Positions 5,446 through 7,067 of a stretch of DNA of 7,067 nucleotides are shown one piece after another. A program made the position numbers and the translations under genes. This DNA is from an uncultured Oscillospiraceae bacterium (GTDB lineage: Bacteria; Bacillota; Clostridia; Oscillospirales; Oscillospiraceae). Numbering within the stretch: position 1 is the stretch's first letter; the number at the start of each line of letters is the position of its first letter. Where the stretch lies: assembly GCA_910585735.1 (NCBI GenBank), contig CAJUEU010000067.1, positions 1 to 7,067 of the forward strand. Reading direction: 5' to 3'. The notes beneath the pieces are model-generated. The model saw only the letters and a list, made by a program, of their open reading frames with translations. It made no database searches and had not been told where the DNA came from.

Positions 5446-5482
5446 AAAAAGGTCCCCCTGGAGCAATGCTCCAGGGGGACCT
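5446..5482. terminator. Bidirectional intrinsic terminator between convergent genes
   Basis: A 15-bp perfect stem (5450-5464 with 5468-5482) has the loop AAT. On the minus strand it is followed by TTTTT, so it should end the oxidoreductase transcript, 160 bases after its stop codon. On the plus strand only CGTTTGC follows, so it is a weaker terminator for the XRE-type gene, which ends 18 bases before the stem. Confidence 0.85.
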
Positions 5483-5519
5483 CGTTTGCTATTCTTGCTA
5501 CGCTGCAATGTCACGCTTC

Positions 5520-5631
5520 GCAAGGGTCTGATCGCTCGGTCGCTTTCCCTCCGTCTCAGGCTGGTCTCCGGGCCGCCGTGCGGCCCTACGCTCGCCTTCG
5601 CTTCAGTCCAAGCTTCCTCGCAGACCCTTGC
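5520..5631. repeat. Non-coding inverted-repeat element
   Basis: GCAAGGGTCTG (5520-5530) is repeated inverted and exact as CAGACCCTTGC (5621-5631). Between them lies a GC-rich hairpin, GGGCCGC-CGT-GCGGCCC (5570-5586). No convincing gene lies in 5483-5642. The stretch also repeats small CGCT and CTTCG units. It may be a dispersed repeat or a folded 3' untranslated region of the oxidoreductase mRNA. It has no visible target-site duplication. Confidence 0.55.
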
Positions 5632-5642
5632 CTCCGCGCTTC

Positions 5643-7067
5643 TTACTTGTACAGCTCAACCAGTTTCAACAGGTGCTGATACCGGGCCTTGGCGGACTCC
5701 TCGTTCTTGGCGAAGAGCTCCTGAGCGCGCTCGGGGAAGGAGCGGGTCAGGGCGGAGTACCGAGCCTCGTTCAGCAGGAACTCCTGATAGCCCTCCTTGG
5801 GCTCCTTGGAGTCCAGGGTGAAGGGGCTCTTGCCCTCGGCCTTCAGCGTGGGGTTGAAGCGGAACAGATTCCAGTAGCCGCACTCCACGGCCTTCTTCAT
5901 CTCATCCTGGCAGTGGAGCATGCCGCCCTTGATGGAGTGCATCTCGCAGGGGGAGTAGCCGATGATGAGGGAGGGGCCCTTGTAGGCCTCGGCCTCGCGG
6001 ATGGCGGTAAGGGTCTGGTTGGGGTTGGCGCCCATGGCCACCTGGGCCACATAGACGTAGCCGTAGCTCATGGCGATCTCAGCCAGGGACTTCTTGGGAG
6101 TGGCCTTGCCGGCGGCGGCGAACTGGGCCACCGCGCCGAAGTTGGTGGCCTTGGAGGCCTGGCCGCCGGTGTTGGAGTAGACCTCGGTATCAAAGACGAA
6201 GACGTTCACGTCCTCGCCGGAGGCCAGCACGTGGTCCAGGCCGCCGAAGCCGATGTCATAGGCCCAGCCGTCGCCGCCGAAGATCCAGACAGACTTCTTG
6301 GAGATGAAGTCCTTCAGCTCCAGGATCTCCTTGGACTCGGGGCAGCCGCACTTCTCCAGAGCGGCCACAAGAGCCTTGGCGGGCTCGGCGTTGGCCGCGC
6401 CGTCGTCCTTGGTGTCCATCCAGGCCTGGATGGCAGCCTTGACCTCGGCGTTGGCGGTGGTCTCGGCCAGGGCCTCCAGCTTGCCGGTCACCCGGTCACG
6501 GAGAGCCTTCTGCCCGAAGTAGAAGCCCAGGCCGTGCTCGGCGTTGTCCTCAAAGAGGGAGTTGGCCCAGGCGGGACCCTTGCCCTCCTTGGTGACGGTG
6601 TAGGGACTGGTGGCGGCGGGGCCGCCCCAGATGGAGGAGCAGCCGGTGGCGTTGGAGATATACATCCGCTCGCCGCAGACCTGGGTCACCAGACGGGCGT
6701 AAGAGGTCTCGGCGCAGCCGGCGCAGGAGCCGGAGAACTCCAGGAGAGGCTTCTTGAACTGGCTCTCCTTCACGTTGTTGGCGCTGGCCATGTCGGCCTT
6801 GGGCTCCACCTTGTCCACGCAGTAGTTGAACACGGCCTGCTGGTCGGCCTGAGACTCCTGAGGAGCCATGGTGATGGCGTTGGTGGGGCAGATGCCAACA
6901 CAGACGCCGCAGCCCATGCAGTCCAGGGGGCTCACGGCCATGGTGTACTGGTACACGTCCTTGCCCTTGCCGGCCTTAACGGGCACGATCTTGGCGGCGG
7001 CGGGAGCGTTCTTGGCCTCCTCCTCGGTGAGGGCGAAGGGACGGATGGTGGCGTGGGGGCAGACGTA
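5643..7067 (-). CDS. nifJ: Pyruvate:ferredoxin (flavodoxin) oxidoreductase, C-terminal part
   Basis: This enzyme converts pyruvate and CoA to acetyl-CoA, CO2 and reduced ferredoxin in the cytoplasm of anaerobes. The frame is open from the right edge, so only the last 474 residues of a protein usually near 1170 are present. Positions count from the edge. YVCPHATIRPFAL (1-13) ends the first ferredoxin-type cluster motif. CMGCGVCVGICP (50-61) gives the second. CAGC (115-118), C143 (ATGCSS) and C374 (SPCEMH) match ligands of the third 4Fe-4S cluster near thiamine diphosphate. GDGWAYD (265-271) and VYSNTGGQ (296-303) are the thiamine diphosphate-binding motif. No residue is missing in the visible part. 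Codons are strongly biased (GCC, GGC, AAG), as in highly expressed genes. The start and promoter are outside the window. Confidence 0.95.
   Translation of the reverse strand, partial: YVCPHATIRPFALTEEEAKNAPAAAKIVPVKAGKGKDVYQYTMAVSPLDCMGCGVCVGICPTNAITMAPQESQADQQAVFNYCVDKVEPKADMASANNVKESQFKKPLLEFSGSCAGCAETSYARLVTQVCGERMYISNATGCSSIWGGPAATSPYTVTKEGKGPAWANSLFEDNAEHGLGFYFGQKALRDRVTGKLEALAETTANAEVKAAIQAWMDTKDDGAANAEPAKALVAALEKCGCPESKEILELKDFISKKSVWIFGGDGWAYDIGFGGLDHVLASGEDVNVFVFDTEVYSNTGGQASKATNFGAVAQFAAAGKATPKKSLAEIAMSYGYVYVAQVAMGANPNQTLTAIREAEAYKGPSLIIGYSPCEMHSIKGGMLHCQDEMKKAVECGYWNLFRFNPTLKAEGKSPFTLDSKEPKEGYQEFLLNEARYSALTRSFPERAQELFAKNEESAKARYQHLLKLVELYK

Noticed and set aside
5486..5821. Plus-strand open frame over the nifJ 3' end
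   Set aside because: It crosses the inverted-repeat element and then runs antisense to nifJ. No ribosome site or domain is present.
1..7067. tRNA, rRNA, CRISPR array or insertion sequence
   Set aside because: No tRNA-like cloverleaf with a T-loop, no rRNA stretch, no regularly spaced repeats and no transposase frame were seen.

Overview
The window looks like a chromosomal segment of a GC-rich, anaerobic Clostridia-type Firmicute, most likely in or near the Oscillospiraceae (Flavonifractor/Lawsonibacter-like). This is an inference from the pyruvate:ferredoxin oxidoreductase, strong AGGAGG-type ribosome binding sites, Firmicute-style leader regulation and GC-biased codons. No taxonomic search was possible.

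Layout. A codBA operon for cytosine salvage lies on the minus strand (80-2571). Its 5' leader (about 2572-2737) holds a good promoter, a 28-codon leader ORF with a strong Shine-Dalgarno, a U-rich tract and an intrinsic terminator that overlaps the leader stop codon, which together resemble UTP-sensitive attenuation. A Na/Pi-cotransporter family protein with a C-terminal PhoU domain is transcribed divergently (3071-4744, plus). Its 200-nt leader carries a well-formed yybP-ykoY (Mn2+) riboswitch whose 3' P1 strand is shared with a strong intrinsic terminator. A small, less GC-rich cassette follows (4802-5431): an unrecognised 87-aa protein (minus) divergent from an 87-aa XRE-type DNA-binding protein (plus), with two matching GGTCA-N5-TGACC operators between them. 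Last, the C-terminal 474 residues of a pyruvate:ferredoxin oxidoreductase (minus) run off the right edge. A roughly 160-nt non-coding stretch after its stop codon carries a long-range inverted repeat.

Function. CodB imports cytosine and CodA deaminates it to uracil and ammonia, feeding pyrimidine salvage; the leader suggests that the end product (UTP) closes the loop. The Na/Pi-PhoU protein moves phosphate and/or controls phosphate balance, and the riboswitch predicts that it is switched on by excess manganese. The small cassette looks like a self-regulated mobile or addiction-like pair insulated by terminators. Intergenic hairpins at 27-61, 4772-4804 and 5450-5482 can each end transcription from both sides.

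The two most interesting features are the manganese riboswitch in front of a phosphate transporter and the leader-peptide attenuator in front of codBA.
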